The position numbers were made by a program, and so were the translations under genes. From an uncultured Victivallales bacterium (GTDB lineage: Bacteria > Verrucomicrobiota > Lentisphaeria > Victivallales > UBA1829): a stretch of 64,000 nt of DNA. Under the pieces are notes generated by a model. That model saw only the letters and a program-made list of their open reading frames with translations, made no database searches and was not told the origin of the DNA. The stretch covers positions 191,169-255,168 of the forward strand of contig CALXSJ010000001.1 of the NCBI GenBank assembly GCA_944391115.1, read 5' to 3'. Of the stretch, positions 26,715 through 35,919 are shown piece after piece (position 1 is the first letter of the stretch; every line of letters starts with the position of its first letter).

Positions 26715-28568
26715 ATGAATAAACCGGAATCTAAATCTTCTTCATACGGTATTTATGTCCCGCTGCTTTTTGCTTTCTGTATTTTGCTTTACAATCCTTC
26801 TCTCTTCTTTCTGCCGTCCCGACCTGTTTACATGGCATTTTTCCCGGCAGGCTTTTTCAGCCTTCTTGCGTGTTCCCTTGTATTGTTTTCTCCTTCTGGT
26901 CTGATTTCCGCATTTCGTGCATTGAATCCTTATGCGACTCTTTCACTTTTCGTATTTGCGGTTGTGGTTCTGATTCAGTATTTTTTCCATGCAGAGTATC
27001 GTCTGATTCATCTTGCGGAAAGCATTGTCTGGATATCCGTTCCGTTATGCGCTATGGTTTTTCATTCGGCTTTCCGGAAGATATTCTTTCATTTTCTTGC
27101 CTTTTTCAGTATCTGGCAGATGATATTTTTCTGGTGGAATCCCCGGAACCATGGAATTACGGGAAACATCAATTTCACCACTGCGCTTTTGATTCTTTCT
27201 CTTCCTTTTCTGCTGTTTTATCTTTACCGTTTTCTGAGAGACCGGAAGAATGTATCGAAGAGGAAAGCAGTTCTATTTCTTTTCCCTGTCGTCCTGTGCG
27301 GCGGGGCGATTCTTCTGCAATGCGGATCGCGCGGAGCTTTTCTCGGACTTTTCTGTGTTTCTCTTCTGTTTCTGTATCTTCATTTTTCCGACCGTCTGCG
27401 TCGAATCATGCTTTACTCCGGTTTATTCTGCCTGATTTGCGGGACCCTGCTTTTTGTGCGTTTCGGCGTTGAACCGCTGAGCCGTGCAATCGCCAATGAA
27501 GATCGTCCGTTTTTCTATGCAGGCACAGTCAATATGATTCTTGACCATCCTCTGCTTGGAGTCGGCGGTGTTTCCTTTGAAAATGCTTTTGTCAAATACA
27601 AGCCCCTGGAGTATTTTTTTGCCCGATATGTGGCGGACCGTTCGAATCATCCGCACAATCAGGAGCTTTATATGTTATCCTCTTACGGAGTGATTGCTTA
27701 TCTCGCCTGGCTTTTTCTGCTTTATTTCCCTGTGTTTGTTCTATTGCGGCGGATCTACCGCAGGCAGAGCATGGATCCGGAAATCAAGCTTTCTCTTTTC
27801 CTGTTTTTATCTGCGTTGTTCCATTCCCAATTTGATTTGATTTTCTATTTTTTCCCGACGTATCTGATTCTGCTGATCCTGCTGGGACTGTTCTGGCATG
27901 AGGTTTTCATCCGGAAGCAAGATTCCGCTTCTGCCGTAAAAGTCGGAAGCAAAACAGTTTTTGTTTTTCGCCTTGCCGGACTTCTGTTTTGCTGTCTGGC
28001 CTGTCTTTCTGCGGCGAAGGCGATTTATTCTTCCTGGATGACATGGCGCCTGATGACGCTTCCCATGTCCCGGGCTGAGCGCCTGGCTCTTATTTCCCGG
28101 ATTGCGGAGTTCGCTCCGGATGAATACAAGCAGAATTATGCGCTGCTGATTCTTTCCGAGAAATTGAAAGCGCCGGAAGTTACGCTGAAAGTTGCGAATG
28201 CGATGCTGGGATCGAATATCCCGAACTACGGTCATCTTCATTTCGTGCGTGCTGCGGCACTGGCTCGTCTCGGTGATCTTCCCGGGGCTTACGAGGCTTA
28301 CAGGCTTGATGCGGAAAATTATCCGCTGACGGTTCGTCCATATCTTGCGATGATCTCCCTTGCAAGAAGAATGGGACGCAATGAGCTGCTGCCTTCTCTG
28401 GAGTCGGCTTTGAATGAACGGCTGAAACTGCGGGAGATCAGTCCCGGGATGCTGGAGGCGATCCGGAAGGATGCCTTTTATGATATGCGTCCATGGAGTA
28501 TTCCGAAAGAATATGGCGGTCCCGGCGGAGAAGTTGTTTTCCCGGACGGCAGGAGATTCAACTGGTAG
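26715..28568 (+). CDS. O-antigen ligase/polymerase-like membrane protein with C-terminal helical repeat domain
   Basis: 617 residues. About ten to twelve membrane segments fill residues 10-430, with the Wzy_C-type periplasmic motif SNHPHNQELYMLSSYGV preceded by GVGGVSFENAF. The last ~170 residues are soluble and alpha-helical (FAPDEYKQNYALLIL, LARLGDLPGAYEAYR), like TPR repeats found in some exosortase- or O-antigen-associated ligases. It likely joins or polymerises surface polysaccharide, or glycosylates pilin; its place next to a pilin gene leaves that open. The gene is visibly richer in A/T and TTT/CTT codons than its neighbours. An ATG at 26715 is chosen over a TTG at 26691; the Shine-Dalgarno is weak. 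Confidence 0.85.
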   Translation: MNKPESKSSSYGIYVPLLFAFCILLYNPSLFFLPSRPVYMAFFPAGFFSLLACSLVLFSPSGLISAFRALNPYATLSLFVFAVVVLIQYFFHAEYRLIHLAESIVWISVPLCAMVFHSAFRKIFFHFLAFFSIWQMIFFWWNPRNHGITGNINFTTALLILSLPFLLFYLYRFLRDRKNVSKRKAVLFLFPVVLCGGAILLQCGSRGAFLGLFCVSLLFLYLHFSDRLRRIMLYSGLFCLICGTLLFVRFGVEPLSRAIANEDRPFFYAGTVNMILDHPLLGVGGVSFENAFVKYKPLEYFFARYVADRSNHPHNQELYMLSSYGVIAYLAWLFLLYFPVFVLLRRIYRRQSMDPEIKLSLFLFLSALFHSQFDLIFYFFPTYLILLILLGLFWHEVFIRKQDSASAVKVGSKTVFVFRLAGLLFCCLACLSAAKAIYSSWMTWRLMTLPMSRAERLALISRIAEFAPDEYKQNYALLILSEKLKAPEVTLKVANAMLGSNIPNYGHLHFVRAAALARLGDLPGAYEAYRLDAENYPLTVRPYLAMISLARRMGRNELLPSLESALNERLKLREISPGMLEAIRKDAFYDMRPWSIPKEYGGPGGEVVFPDGRRFNW

Positions 28569-28903
28569 AACGTTCCGCAGGAGTGCAGATACTTTTGAAA
28601 ATCATTGGAGAACCATCACTGGAACTCTGATTTTGAAAGCGGTTTTCTCTCATGCCCTTGCTGGAACCTCCGGTAATTCCATATCATTCAGCCCGTTTTT
28701 CTCTTCCCAAGCCCTGAAAACGGCAGTCCGGTATCTTTTGGTGATGGAGATATCAGATGCCTGTGGGGCATAATCCGGATAGAAAATAAGTATTTGCGAT
28801 TTCCATGCCGCATGATTATATTGGATGTAAAATCAGGGCGTGCGGATGATTTTTCTATGGATTTCAAGAGGAACGCATCATGCAAACAGGGAGGGAGAAA
28901 ACC
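28569..28903 (+). other. Gene-free region before the exported hydrolase gene
   Basis: 335 bases without a supported gene. The promoter of the downstream gene is at 28794-28822; an alternative ATG at 28880 with AGAGGA upstream is in frame with the hydrolase but would put nine residues before its signal peptide. Nothing else is recognisable. Confidence 0.6.
28794..28822 (+). promoter_or_regulatory. Promoter of the exported hydrolase gene
   Basis: TTGCGA (28794-28799), 17-base spacer, TATATT (28817-28822). Predicted start near 28829, about 75 bases before the ATG at 28904. Confidence 0.6.
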
Positions 28904-30010
28904 ATGCGGCGCATCATGTGGATCATTTTCTCGGCGGCTTTGCTCTCCGTCAATCTTCAAGCTCAAAACCAACCCTCAACGCGAAGGACAAAGGTTATGA
29001 ACAACAAAATCGTCAAACAGGATCTGAAGCTCGAACAGGCATGGGACAAGACCTTCCCGAAAAGCGACAAGGTGAAACACCGGAAGGTGACTTTTGCAAA
29101 CCGTTACGGTATCACGCTGGCCGCGGATCTTTACGAACCGCTGCATGCCGACGGAAAATTTGCGGCGATCGCTGTAAGCGATCCTTTCGGCGCGGTCAAG
29201 GAACAGTGCAGCGGTCTTTACGCACAGGCGCTTGCCGAACGGGGTTTTCTTACGATCGCATTTGATCCGTCGTTCACCGGCGAGAGCGGCGGCATGCCGC
29301 GCCGGATGGCGTCGCCGGACATCAATACGGAGGATTTTCAGGCGGCTGTCGATTTCCTGTCCACGCAGCCGGAGGTTGATCCGGAGCGGATCGGGATTCT
29401 CGGTATCTGCGGATGGGGCGGATTCGCTTTGAATGCCGCCGCACTCGATACCCGCATCAAGGCTACGGCGGCCGTCACAATGTACAATATGAGCCGTGTA
29501 AGCGCAAACGGATATTTCGATGCGGACAATCAGGAAAAGAAGCGTTACGAGATGAAGAAGAAGCTCAACGCGCAGAGGACCAGGGAATACGCGCAGGGAT
29601 GCTATGAACAGGGCGGCGGTGTGATCGATCCGCTTCCCGCAGACGCGCCGCAGTTTGTAAAGGACTACTATGACTATTACAAGACTCCGCGCGGTTATCA
29701 CAAGCGCTCCGGAAATTCCAATGACGGATGGACAGTGACCGGAACCATGTCGTTTCTGAATCAGCCGATTCTCGCTTATTCCCGTGAAATCCGCTCCGCC
29801 GTTCTGCTGATTCACGGAGAAAAGGCCCACTCGCGCTATTTCAGCGAAGACGCCTACCGGGATATGAGTTCCTATACCGATTACCGTGCCAACAAGGAGC
29901 TGATGATCGTTCCCGGCGCTTCGCATACCGATCTGTATGACGGGGGCGGCAGGAATGCGATCCCGTTCGATAAGCTGGAACAGTTCTTCAAGCGGTATCT
30001 GAAGAAATAA
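28904..30010 (+). CDS. Exported alpha/beta hydrolase (dienelactone-hydrolase/YcjY-like)
   Basis: 368 residues with a signal peptide (MRRIMWIIFSAALLSVNLQA), so probably periplasmic. The hydrolase fold is shown by LAADLYEP, the strand-turn YAQALAERGFLTIAFDPSFTGES, the nucleophile elbow GICGWGG with Cys rather than Ser at the centre, VLLIHGEKAHSR with an acidic residue region, and PGASHTDLYD carrying the catalytic His. A Cys nucleophile at this elbow is characteristic of the YcjY/dienelactone hydrolase-like branch. The substrate is unknown. The ATG at 28904 has GGGAGGGAG six bases upstream. The flavodoxin gene follows with its own promoter. Confidence 0.85.
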   Translation: MRRIMWIIFSAALLSVNLQAQNQPSTRRTKVMNNKIVKQDLKLEQAWDKTFPKSDKVKHRKVTFANRYGITLAADLYEPLHADGKFAAIAVSDPFGAVKEQCSGLYAQALAERGFLTIAFDPSFTGESGGMPRRMASPDINTEDFQAAVDFLSTQPEVDPERIGILGICGWGGFALNAAALDTRIKATAAVTMYNMSRVSANGYFDADNQEKKRYEMKKKLNAQRTREYAQGCYEQGGGVIDPLPADAPQFVKDYYDYYKTPRGYHKRSGNSNDGWTVTGTMSFLNQPILAYSREIRSAVLLIHGEKAHSRYFSEDAYRDMSSYTDYRANKELMIVPGASHTDLYDGGGRNAIPFDKLEQFFKRYLKK

Positions 30011-30056
30011 GCCTTCTTTTCCGCGCCGCGTTTCGGCGGAAATCCGGAATCCCGGT

Positions 30057-30085
30057 TTGCCATTTGAGAAAAACACGCTAAATTG
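30057..30085 (+). promoter_or_regulatory. Promoter of the exported flavodoxin gene
   Basis: TTGCCA (30057-30062), 17-base spacer, TAAATT (30080-30085), about 80 bases before the ATG at 30167. Confidence 0.45.
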
Positions 30086-30166
30086 TTCTTTGTCGCGAGG
30101 GTCGGCTGCCCGGCGCCGGGATCGGCAGACGGGCGGACAAGTAAAAACGATAAATCGGAGAAGAAC

Positions 30167-30760
30167 ATGAATGGAAAAACGGTTGTGTGCATGATGGCGG
30201 GTGCTTTGATCTCCCTGTCCGGAGCATTTGCTGCGGAACAGCCCGCAGGGCGTGCAGAGGCAAAGTCCGGAGAGATTCTGATCGCGTATTATTCCTGGAG
30301 CGGGAACACCCGTTTTGCCGCCGAACAGATTCAGAAGGCAACAGGGGGAAAACTGTTTGAGATCAAACCCGTCAAGGCGTATCCGAAGGATTACAAAGCG
30401 TGTGTCGAACAGGCGCGGAAAGAGTGCCCGGCGGGATTCAAGCCGGAACTGGCTTCGAAGGTCGGCGATATGGCCGGATACAAAGTTGTTTTTGTCGGGA
30501 CGCCGAACTGGTGCGGCACAATGGCGCCGCCGGTGAGAAGTTTTCTTGCCTCCAGTGATTTCAATGGGAAAACTGTGATTCCCTTTGTGACGCATGGCCG
30601 CGGCGGCATGGCGAACTGCGAAAAGGATATGCGGAAAGCCTGTCCGAAGGCGAAGTTTGGCAAAGGCGGCGCGTTTGCAGGCGCCGGTATCCGGAACGCG
30701 GGCGCAGCCTTGAAAACCTGGCTTGATGAAGTGATTGCGGTTCGGAAACAGCCGAAATGA
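30167..30760 (+). CDS. Exported flavodoxin-like protein
   Basis: 197 residues. A signal peptide (MNGKTVVCMMAGALISLSGA, cleavage near AFA-A) precedes a flavodoxin fold: ILIAYYSWSGNTRFAAEQI is the phosphate-binding loop for FMN, and FVGTPNWCGTMAPPVRSFL the second flavin-contacting region. It fits the Flavodoxin_4 family, whose members often carry signal peptides. Electron partner and substrate are unknown. The ATG at 30167 has GGAGAAGA upstream; the frame is open earlier but would precede the signal peptide. It lies beside another exported protein gene in the same orientation. Confidence 0.88.
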   Translation: MNGKTVVCMMAGALISLSGAFAAEQPAGRAEAKSGEILIAYYSWSGNTRFAAEQIQKATGGKLFEIKPVKAYPKDYKACVEQARKECPAGFKPELASKVGDMAGYKVVFVGTPNWCGTMAPPVRSFLASSDFNGKTVIPFVTHGRGGMANCEKDMRKACPKAKFGKGGAFAGAGIRNAGAALKTWLDEVIAVRKQPK

Positions 30761-30843
30761 GGCTCCGGCGGAACTTCCGGATCAGAAATGCCGGGCGATG
30801 GAAAGCATGATCTTTGCGAAGTGCCCTGAGGAAAACGCCTGCC

Positions 30844-31644
30844 TTATTTGATGACAAGCGTAATGTTTTTCATTTCCGTTGCGGCTTTGGAGTTGTTCCA
30901 GTTCATCCGGATGCAGACTTTGGCCTTGACTGCTCCCGGAGCCCACTGCTGGAAGGAGAATCCCTTCTGCAGTTTTCCCGAGGCGCTTCCTGTCAGTGTC
31001 TGCCATTGATCGGAGGTGGTCAGATAGCCGCCAGTATACATTTCGCCAGCGCCTTTTCCGCCGTGCTGGCGGATATTTGTGCCTGCCGGGAGATCGATTC
31101 CGACAGACTTTGAGAGAGTGATCTCCCATTCGTCCGTATCGATTTTTTTCGTGCTTTTTGCATAATTTTCCAGAATGTTGAAGTTCGGCAGATCCTGAAA
31201 GTTCGTAGAAGTGTGATAGGCGATGACACAGGTGCTGTATTTTTTCCATTTCATGGCGTTTTTCACGAAAAGAGTCTTGTCCGCCGCTTTTGCCGGTTTG
31301 ATGAGAACCGTGTCCGTCCACGCGATCGTGTCGGTATTGAGAGTCTGAATGTCTCTGCCGTTTTTGTCAAACTGACGGAATCCGAAATAAAGCTTGGCGC
31401 CTTCCGCGCCGGCGGACTTGAAGGAGCCTTTCAAGGTATAGGTCTTGCCGGGCTGGATGTCGAAACTGTCTCTGGAAACCAGTGTTACGCGGCCCTGGAC
31501 TTTAAAAACGCCGTTCCGGAGAGTGATGTTGCGTTCGGAAACGCCGGTCCATGCTTCTTTGGTGTCAAATTTGATTTCCTGCCCGGAAAGGCAGCCTGCA
31601 AGAAAAAGAACTGTCAGCAATAAAAATGTTTTTTGCAAATGCAT
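30844..31644 (-). CDS. Lipoprotein of unknown function with carbohydrate-binding-like beta fold
   Basis: 266 residues. Signal peptide with lipobox LAGC (TVLFLAGCLSG), so it is anchored to a membrane. The mature part is beta-rich with aromatic and polar strands (VTLVSRDSFDIQPGKTYTLK, AKLYFGFRQFDKNGR), the usual look of CBM4/9- or CBM16-like jelly rolls; no family is certain. The ATG at 31644 has GGAGAAAA upstream. It has its own well-formed promoter (31712-31739) and is convergent with the flavodoxin gene. Confidence 0.75.
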   Translation of the reverse strand: MHLQKTFLLLTVLFLAGCLSGQEIKFDTKEAWTGVSERNITLRNGVFKVQGRVTLVSRDSFDIQPGKTYTLKGSFKSAGAEGAKLYFGFRQFDKNGRDIQTLNTDTIAWTDTVLIKPAKAADKTLFVKNAMKWKKYSTCVIAYHTSTNFQDLPNFNILENYAKSTKKIDTDEWEITLSKSVGIDLPAGTNIRQHGGKGAGEMYTGGYLTTSDQWQTLTGSASGKLQKGFSFQQWAPGAVKAKVCIRMNWNNSKAATEMKNITLVIK

Positions 31645-31703
31645 TTGATTTTCTCCATAATTTTCCGGAACCGCTGTCCTCTTCATTTTCAGAAAAACAA
31701 AAT

Positions 31704-31713
31704 GTCAATTGAC
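31704..31713. promoter_or_regulatory. Palindrome overlapping the lipoprotein promoter
   Basis: GTCAATTGAC is a perfect 10-base palindrome that runs from the expected transcription start into the -10 element. It could be an operator for a repressor, but a 10-base palindrome can occur by chance. Confidence 0.3.
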
Positions 31714-31739
31714 TATACCAGAAATTTTTCAAACGTCAA
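31712..31739 (-). promoter_or_regulatory. Promoter of the lipoprotein gene
   Basis: TTGACG (31739-31734), 16-base spacer, TATAGT (31717-31712), reading leftward; start near 31705, leader about 60 bases. Confidence 0.65.
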
Positions 31740-31792
31740 GTCTTTTTGTCGAAAAAAGGGGGATTTCCCGTATCCGGAGGAAGAGCGGGAGT

Positions 31793-34700
31793 TCATTTCC
31801 CGGAGAATGACTGTGCCGGGACGGCAGCGGCGGACTGCTTTGCAATTCTGTCCGCCTCCGCCCGGAGAGCGACAAGATCCAGCTTGCCGCTGCCGAGAAG
31901 CGGAATCGTTTCGACGCGATGGAAGTTTGACGCTTTCGGGATCCAGAGATTCGGGATGTTGCGCGCACGCATTTCCGAGACGATCGCTTCCGGCGTGACC
32001 GGCAGTCCGGTGTAAAGCACGATCAGCGCTTCGCCTTTCTGCGTATCGGGGATGCTGCTGACGGCGGCCGCTTTCTCGTCGCTTCCGATGATCTCGTTGA
32101 TGGCGCACTCCACCAGTTCATGCGGAACCATTTCTCCGCCGATCTTGCTGAAGCGGGAGATCCTGCCGCAGAGCGTGATGTAGCCGTCTGCGTCGATGCG
32201 CGCGATATCCCCGGTGTTGTACCAGCCGTCCTGAATGGCTTCCGCCGTCAGTTCCGGTTCGCCGAGGTATCCCTGCATCACATTCGGTCCCTTGATGACC
32301 AGAAGTCCTTCGGCATCCTGTTCCAGAGGCCTGCGCGTGACCGGATCGACAATCCTGGCGCAGATGCCCGGCATCGCGGGACCGATGCTTCCTTTTTTCC
32401 CATACTGCCGTCCCAGGTTCAGCACCGAGGAGCCGATATTGATCGCGACAATCGGGGAGAGTTCCGTGCAGCCGTAGCCTTCGATCAGCACGCGTTCGCC
32501 TCCGGATAGGTTTTCGAATTTCGCCGAGATGTCCGTGCGCAGTTTTTCCGCTCCCGCAATCGCCAGGCGCAGCGAACGGAACTGTTCCGGACGGCATTTG
32601 CGCATGTAGGTCTGCATGAAGGTGGGTGTGGCGAGCAGGATGGTCAGCTTGTGTTTCTCCACCGCCTTGCCGACCGCCTCACTGTCGAGAGGACTGGTGA
32701 CGTAGACCACCTTGCAGCCGATCATCAGGGGGAGCCAGAAACAGGTGTTCAGTCCGAATGCATGGAACATCGGCAGACTGCCCAGAATGGAATCTCCGTC
32801 CGACCAGCTCATGACTTTCAGGAAGGAATGAATGTCGCTGTTGAAATTGTGGTGGGAAAGCATGACGCCTTTCGGAACGCCGGTGGAGCCGCTGGAAAAC
32901 AGCACGGCCGCCGTGCGCATGACATCACGGTGGCTGACGGGGGAGAGCAGTTTCATGAACTCCTGATGCGGCAGCAGCGCGGCGGCAAGCGCCATGCCGG
33001 CTTTCTCCCGGCGCGTGACGCCTGCGGCAATGTCCTCCAGGAAAACCATTTCCCGCATGGGCTCCATCCTGAGTTTCGCCAGAAACTTCCGGCTCGTGAG
33101 AATATGTGTGAGCGAGGCTTTTTCAATCGCACTGCGCAAGGCTTCATGCGATGCTGTGAAATTCAGCACTGCGGGAACCTTGTCCGCCATCAGGATTCCG
33201 ACCGTTGCAAGCGAGGCCGCCGTGCAGTTCGGCATCATCACGCCGACATATTCGCATTCCGGAGCGACCATGGCGCGGATTTTCCGGCTGAGAATCGCCG
33301 CGCGCACATAGAACTGGAACGCATTGGTGGAAGTTCCTCCGTAGTCGCAGGTCAGAACGCGGAAGGGTGTCCGTTTCGCCTGTTTTGCGATCTGATAGTG
33401 GAGCGGACGTTCCGAATCGCGCGGTTTCATATCCGTTTCCGCCGCCAGTTCGGAAATGTTCTGGCGCAGTTCGTAGGCGCTGATCATATGGGGGAGGGGA
33501 TGTCCGAAGGATACCGTGACCGGATATGGAATTTCTTTCGGGAAACGGAATTTGAGTTTTCCGTAGTAATAGCTGAAAATGCTCCCCCAGACCATCCCGA
33601 TCCGGACCGGAATCAGGGGGACGGAAACGTCCTCGGGCAGCATGGCGCGGAATCCGCCCCGGAATTCATCCATGATGCCGTTGCGCGTAATTCCGCCTTC
33701 CGGAAAGACGCAGATGATTTCACCGTTCCGCAGCGCGTTTTTCACCGTTTCGATCATATTGCGCAACCGTTTGATGCGGTTTCCGCGCGGCACCTCGATG
33801 AAACCGGCGAAACGTGCGAAGGGATACAGCAGCGGAAGGCGGTAGTAATCCTCGTGCATCAGGAAGCGGATGCGCCGCGACGTGCAGGCGCTGATCAGAA
33901 GTCCGTCCACGAAGGATGCGTGGTTGGACACCAGCAGCGCGGGCCCCCGTTCCGGAATCTGCTCTTCTCCGGACGACTTCAGGTGATAGAGCGTATGCGT
34001 CAGCAGAAAAATGACGCTTCGCACCGGAAAGTCCGCCAGAAGGCGCATGATGACGATGACAAATGCGAGGGTCATCAGCGAAACGGCAAGAAAGAGCGCC
34101 GGCGGCGAAAAGGACGGCATGTGCCGGACGATTGCCTCTACCCATGCCGGCAGTCCTGAAACATCCGTCGCCGAGCCCGCGATCAGGAGAAATACGACCG
34201 CGCTGGCCGCCAGCACGCCGCCGAACGTGAGGATGTTTCCGAATGCAAGCGCGGCGCCGCGCGATTCCGGAGAGACCCTCTGCTGGAAATAGGCCCGGAA
34301 GGGAATGATGAAAAGACCGCCCGCAATTCCCGCGAGAAACAGATACAGCAGGGCGGACGGATGGACAATCAGCCCGATTTTTCCGATGAGTGGAACGGCG
34401 GAACCCGGAAAATATCCGGCGAGCGGCAGAAACAGTGCAATTCCCAGTCCGCCGAACGGCACCAGTCCCAGTTCAATGCGCTTTCCGGAGAGAAGACCGG
34501 CCAGCGCGCATCCGACACCCATTCCAATGGCGGGGGAGAGCAGAAGCGCGCTCAGTTCCATCGGCGTGGAATGCAGCGTGAATTTCGCAAAGATGATAAT
34601 AAGCGTCTGGATTGCGACGCCGATGGAGACGAAAAAAGTGTCGCCGAGCGCGGAAAGGAAAATGCCGCGCTCTTCCGTGACCGCTTTCCATCCGGTGCGG

Positions 34701-35338
34701 AGACTTGCAAGAAGCCCCGGCCGGGATTTCTGTCCTTGCGGGGGAACGGGCAGGATCGGGAGTGAAATGAGAAATCCCAGAATGGAAAAGAGACACATCA
34801 GCTCTCCGCAGACCGTCAGATCCTTTTCAAAGAGCGTCCAGAGCAGCGGTGCGCTGCCCGCGCCGATGATGGCCGCGAGAAAGGTGAACATTCCGACGTA
34901 GCCGTTTGCTTTTGAAAGCTCCTGCTCGGGAAAGGTTTCCGGCAGAATTCCGTTGAATGCCGGACTGAAGAAGGCGGACTGCGCAGTCATCAGGAACATG
35001 ACCCCCAGCAACGGCAGGATTCCCCATTCATCCGTGTTTGCGAAACAGACCGTGCCGAGCAGCATTACCGCGAACTCCGCGATTTTCGCCAGAATCAGAA
35101 TGCTGCGTTTGGGGATTGCGTCCGAAGCGCTGCCGGCCGGTCCGCCGAGCAGAAGAAAGGGAAGCACATACGCCGCGGTCAGGACAAACAGGAACGCGGA
35201 GTTCCGGAAGTAATCGACCTCGGGGCCGAATACGGCAAGGACGACGAACATCTTGTATGCGTTGTCGTTGAATACGCCGAAAAACTGCGAGAGCAGGAGC
35301 GGCGTGATCCTGCGCCGGAAACTTGCGTTCGGATGCAT
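31793..35338 (-). CDS. MFS lysophospholipid transporter / acyltransferase / acyl-ACP synthetase fusion (Aas-like)
   Basis: 1181 residues combining three activities of lysophospholipid recycling. Residues 1-~410: twelve-helix MFS domain of the LplT type (LLSQFFGVFNDNAYKMF). Residues ~430-640: PlsC acyltransferase with SNHASFVDGL (His-x4-Asp) and CVFPEGGITRNG. Residues ~660-1181: AMP-forming acyl-ACP/CoA synthetase with SSGSTGVPKGVMLSHHN, IEGYGCTELSP and YNTGDIARIDADGY. E. coli keeps LplT separate from Aas; the full fusion is known in other bacteria. It acts at the inner membrane to re-acylate lyso-phosphatidylethanolamine. It ends the minus-strand operon that starts at the phosphoesterase gene, 18 bases after the LysM gene. 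Confidence 0.93.
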   Translation of the reverse strand: MHPNASFRRRITPLLLSQFFGVFNDNAYKMFVVLAVFGPEVDYFRNSAFLFVLTAAYVLPFLLLGGPAGSASDAIPKRSILILAKIAEFAVMLLGTVCFANTDEWGILPLLGVMFLMTAQSAFFSPAFNGILPETFPEQELSKANGYVGMFTFLAAIIGAGSAPLLWTLFEKDLTVCGELMCLFSILGFLISLPILPVPPQGQKSRPGLLASLRTGWKAVTEERGIFLSALGDTFFVSIGVAIQTLIIIFAKFTLHSTPMELSALLLSPAIGMGVGCALAGLLSGKRIELGLVPFGGLGIALFLPLAGYFPGSAVPLIGKIGLIVHPSALLYLFLAGIAGGLFIIPFRAYFQQRVSPESRGAALAFGNILTFGGVLAASAVVFLLIAGSATDVSGLPAWVEAIVRHMPSFSPPALFLAVSLMTLAFVIVIMRLLADFPVRSVIFLLTHTLYHLKSSGEEQIPERGPALLVSNHASFVDGLLISACTSRRIRFLMHEDYYRLPLLYPFARFAGFIEVPRGNRIKRLRNMIETVKNALRNGEIICVFPEGGITRNGIMDEFRGGFRAMLPEDVSVPLIPVRIGMVWGSIFSYYYGKLKFRFPKEIPYPVTVSFGHPLPHMISAYELRQNISELAAETDMKPRDSERPLHYQIAKQAKRTPFRVLTCDYGGTSTNAFQFYVRAAILSRKIRAMVAPECEYVGVMMPNCTAASLATVGILMADKVPAVLNFTASHEALRSAIEKASLTHILTSRKFLAKLRMEPMREMVFLEDIAAGVTRREKAGMALAAALLPHQEFMKLLSPVSHRDVMRTAAVLFSSGSTGVPKGVMLSHHNFNSDIHSFLKVMSWSDGDSILGSLPMFHAFGLNTCFWLPLMIGCKVVYVTSPLDSEAVGKAVEKHKLTILLATPTFMQTYMRKCRPEQFRSLRLAIAGAEKLRTDISAKFENLSGGERVLIEGYGCTELSPIVAINIGSSVLNLGRQYGKKGSIGPAMPGICARIVDPVTRRPLEQDAEGLLVIKGPNVMQGYLGEPELTAEAIQDGWYNTGDIARIDADGYITLCGRISRFSKIGGEMVPHELVECAINEIIGSDEKAAAVSSIPDTQKGEALIVLYTGLPVTPEAIVSEMRARNIPNLWIPKASNFHRVETIPLLGSGKLDLVALRAEADRIAKQSAAAVPAQSFSGK

Positions 35339-35356
35339 GGAGCGCGTTCCGGCAGC

Positions 35357-35884
35357 TCAGCGTTTGACCGGGATCAGGAGTTTCTGCCCCACCCGGATGT
35401 TGTCGCTGGAAAGCCTGTTTGCGCGCTTGATGTCGGAAATTGTGACGCCGTAGGCCTTGGAGAGAGCCGAGAGCGTCGTTCCCGGTTCCACCGTGTGCTC
35501 GATGAATTCGCCTTGCGGCGCATCCTGTTCCAGCTGCTGCGCTTTCGGCGCGGGCGGGGGAGCCGCAAGCTTGTCCGCCAGACTCCTGAGCTGTGCCTTG
35601 CGGGTTTCGGCATCGGCCGCGACCTGTTTCTTCAGCGCTTCGAGTTCGCGGTCCGTATTCTGCGCCTTCGCATTCAGAACTGAAACCTGTTTTTTCAGGT
35701 CGATCACACTTGCCTGAAGTGTGGCGTTGTCGTCCTGCATGAGCTTGACCTGCTGAATCAGCGAGCCGACGAGTTCCTCATAATAACGGACCGCCTCCTG
35801 CGTATTTTTGAACGTGGTGCGGTTCTGCGCGCAGACACTCGCCGCGATCAGGAAAATTACGGCTGCCGGAAGAAAATGTTTCAT
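35357..35884 (-). CDS. Secreted coiled-coil LysM protein
   Basis: 175 residues: signal peptide (HFLPAAVIFLIAASVCAQ), a long coiled coil (~30-110, QVKLMQDDNATLQASVIDLK and repeats), a Pro/Ala linker and one LysM domain (~130-173, HTVEPGTTLSALSKAYGVT, ending VGQKLLIPV). LysM binds peptidoglycan glycan chains, so this is a periplasmic wall-binding protein, possibly a division or envelope scaffold. It lies between mtnA and the Aas-like gene, and resembles the LysM lipoprotein at 41489-42379 in design. Confidence 0.88.
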   Translation of the reverse strand: MKHFLPAAVIFLIAASVCAQNRTTFKNTQEAVRYYEELVGSLIQQVKLMQDDNATLQASVIDLKKQVSVLNAKAQNTDRELEALKKQVAADAETRKAQLRSLADKLAAPPPAPKAQQLEQDAPQGEFIEHTVEPGTTLSALSKAYGVTISDIKRANRLSSDNIRVGQKLLIPVKR

Positions 35885-35919
35885 CGCTGGACCTCTCTTT
35901 TTAATATGTTGATTGACAA

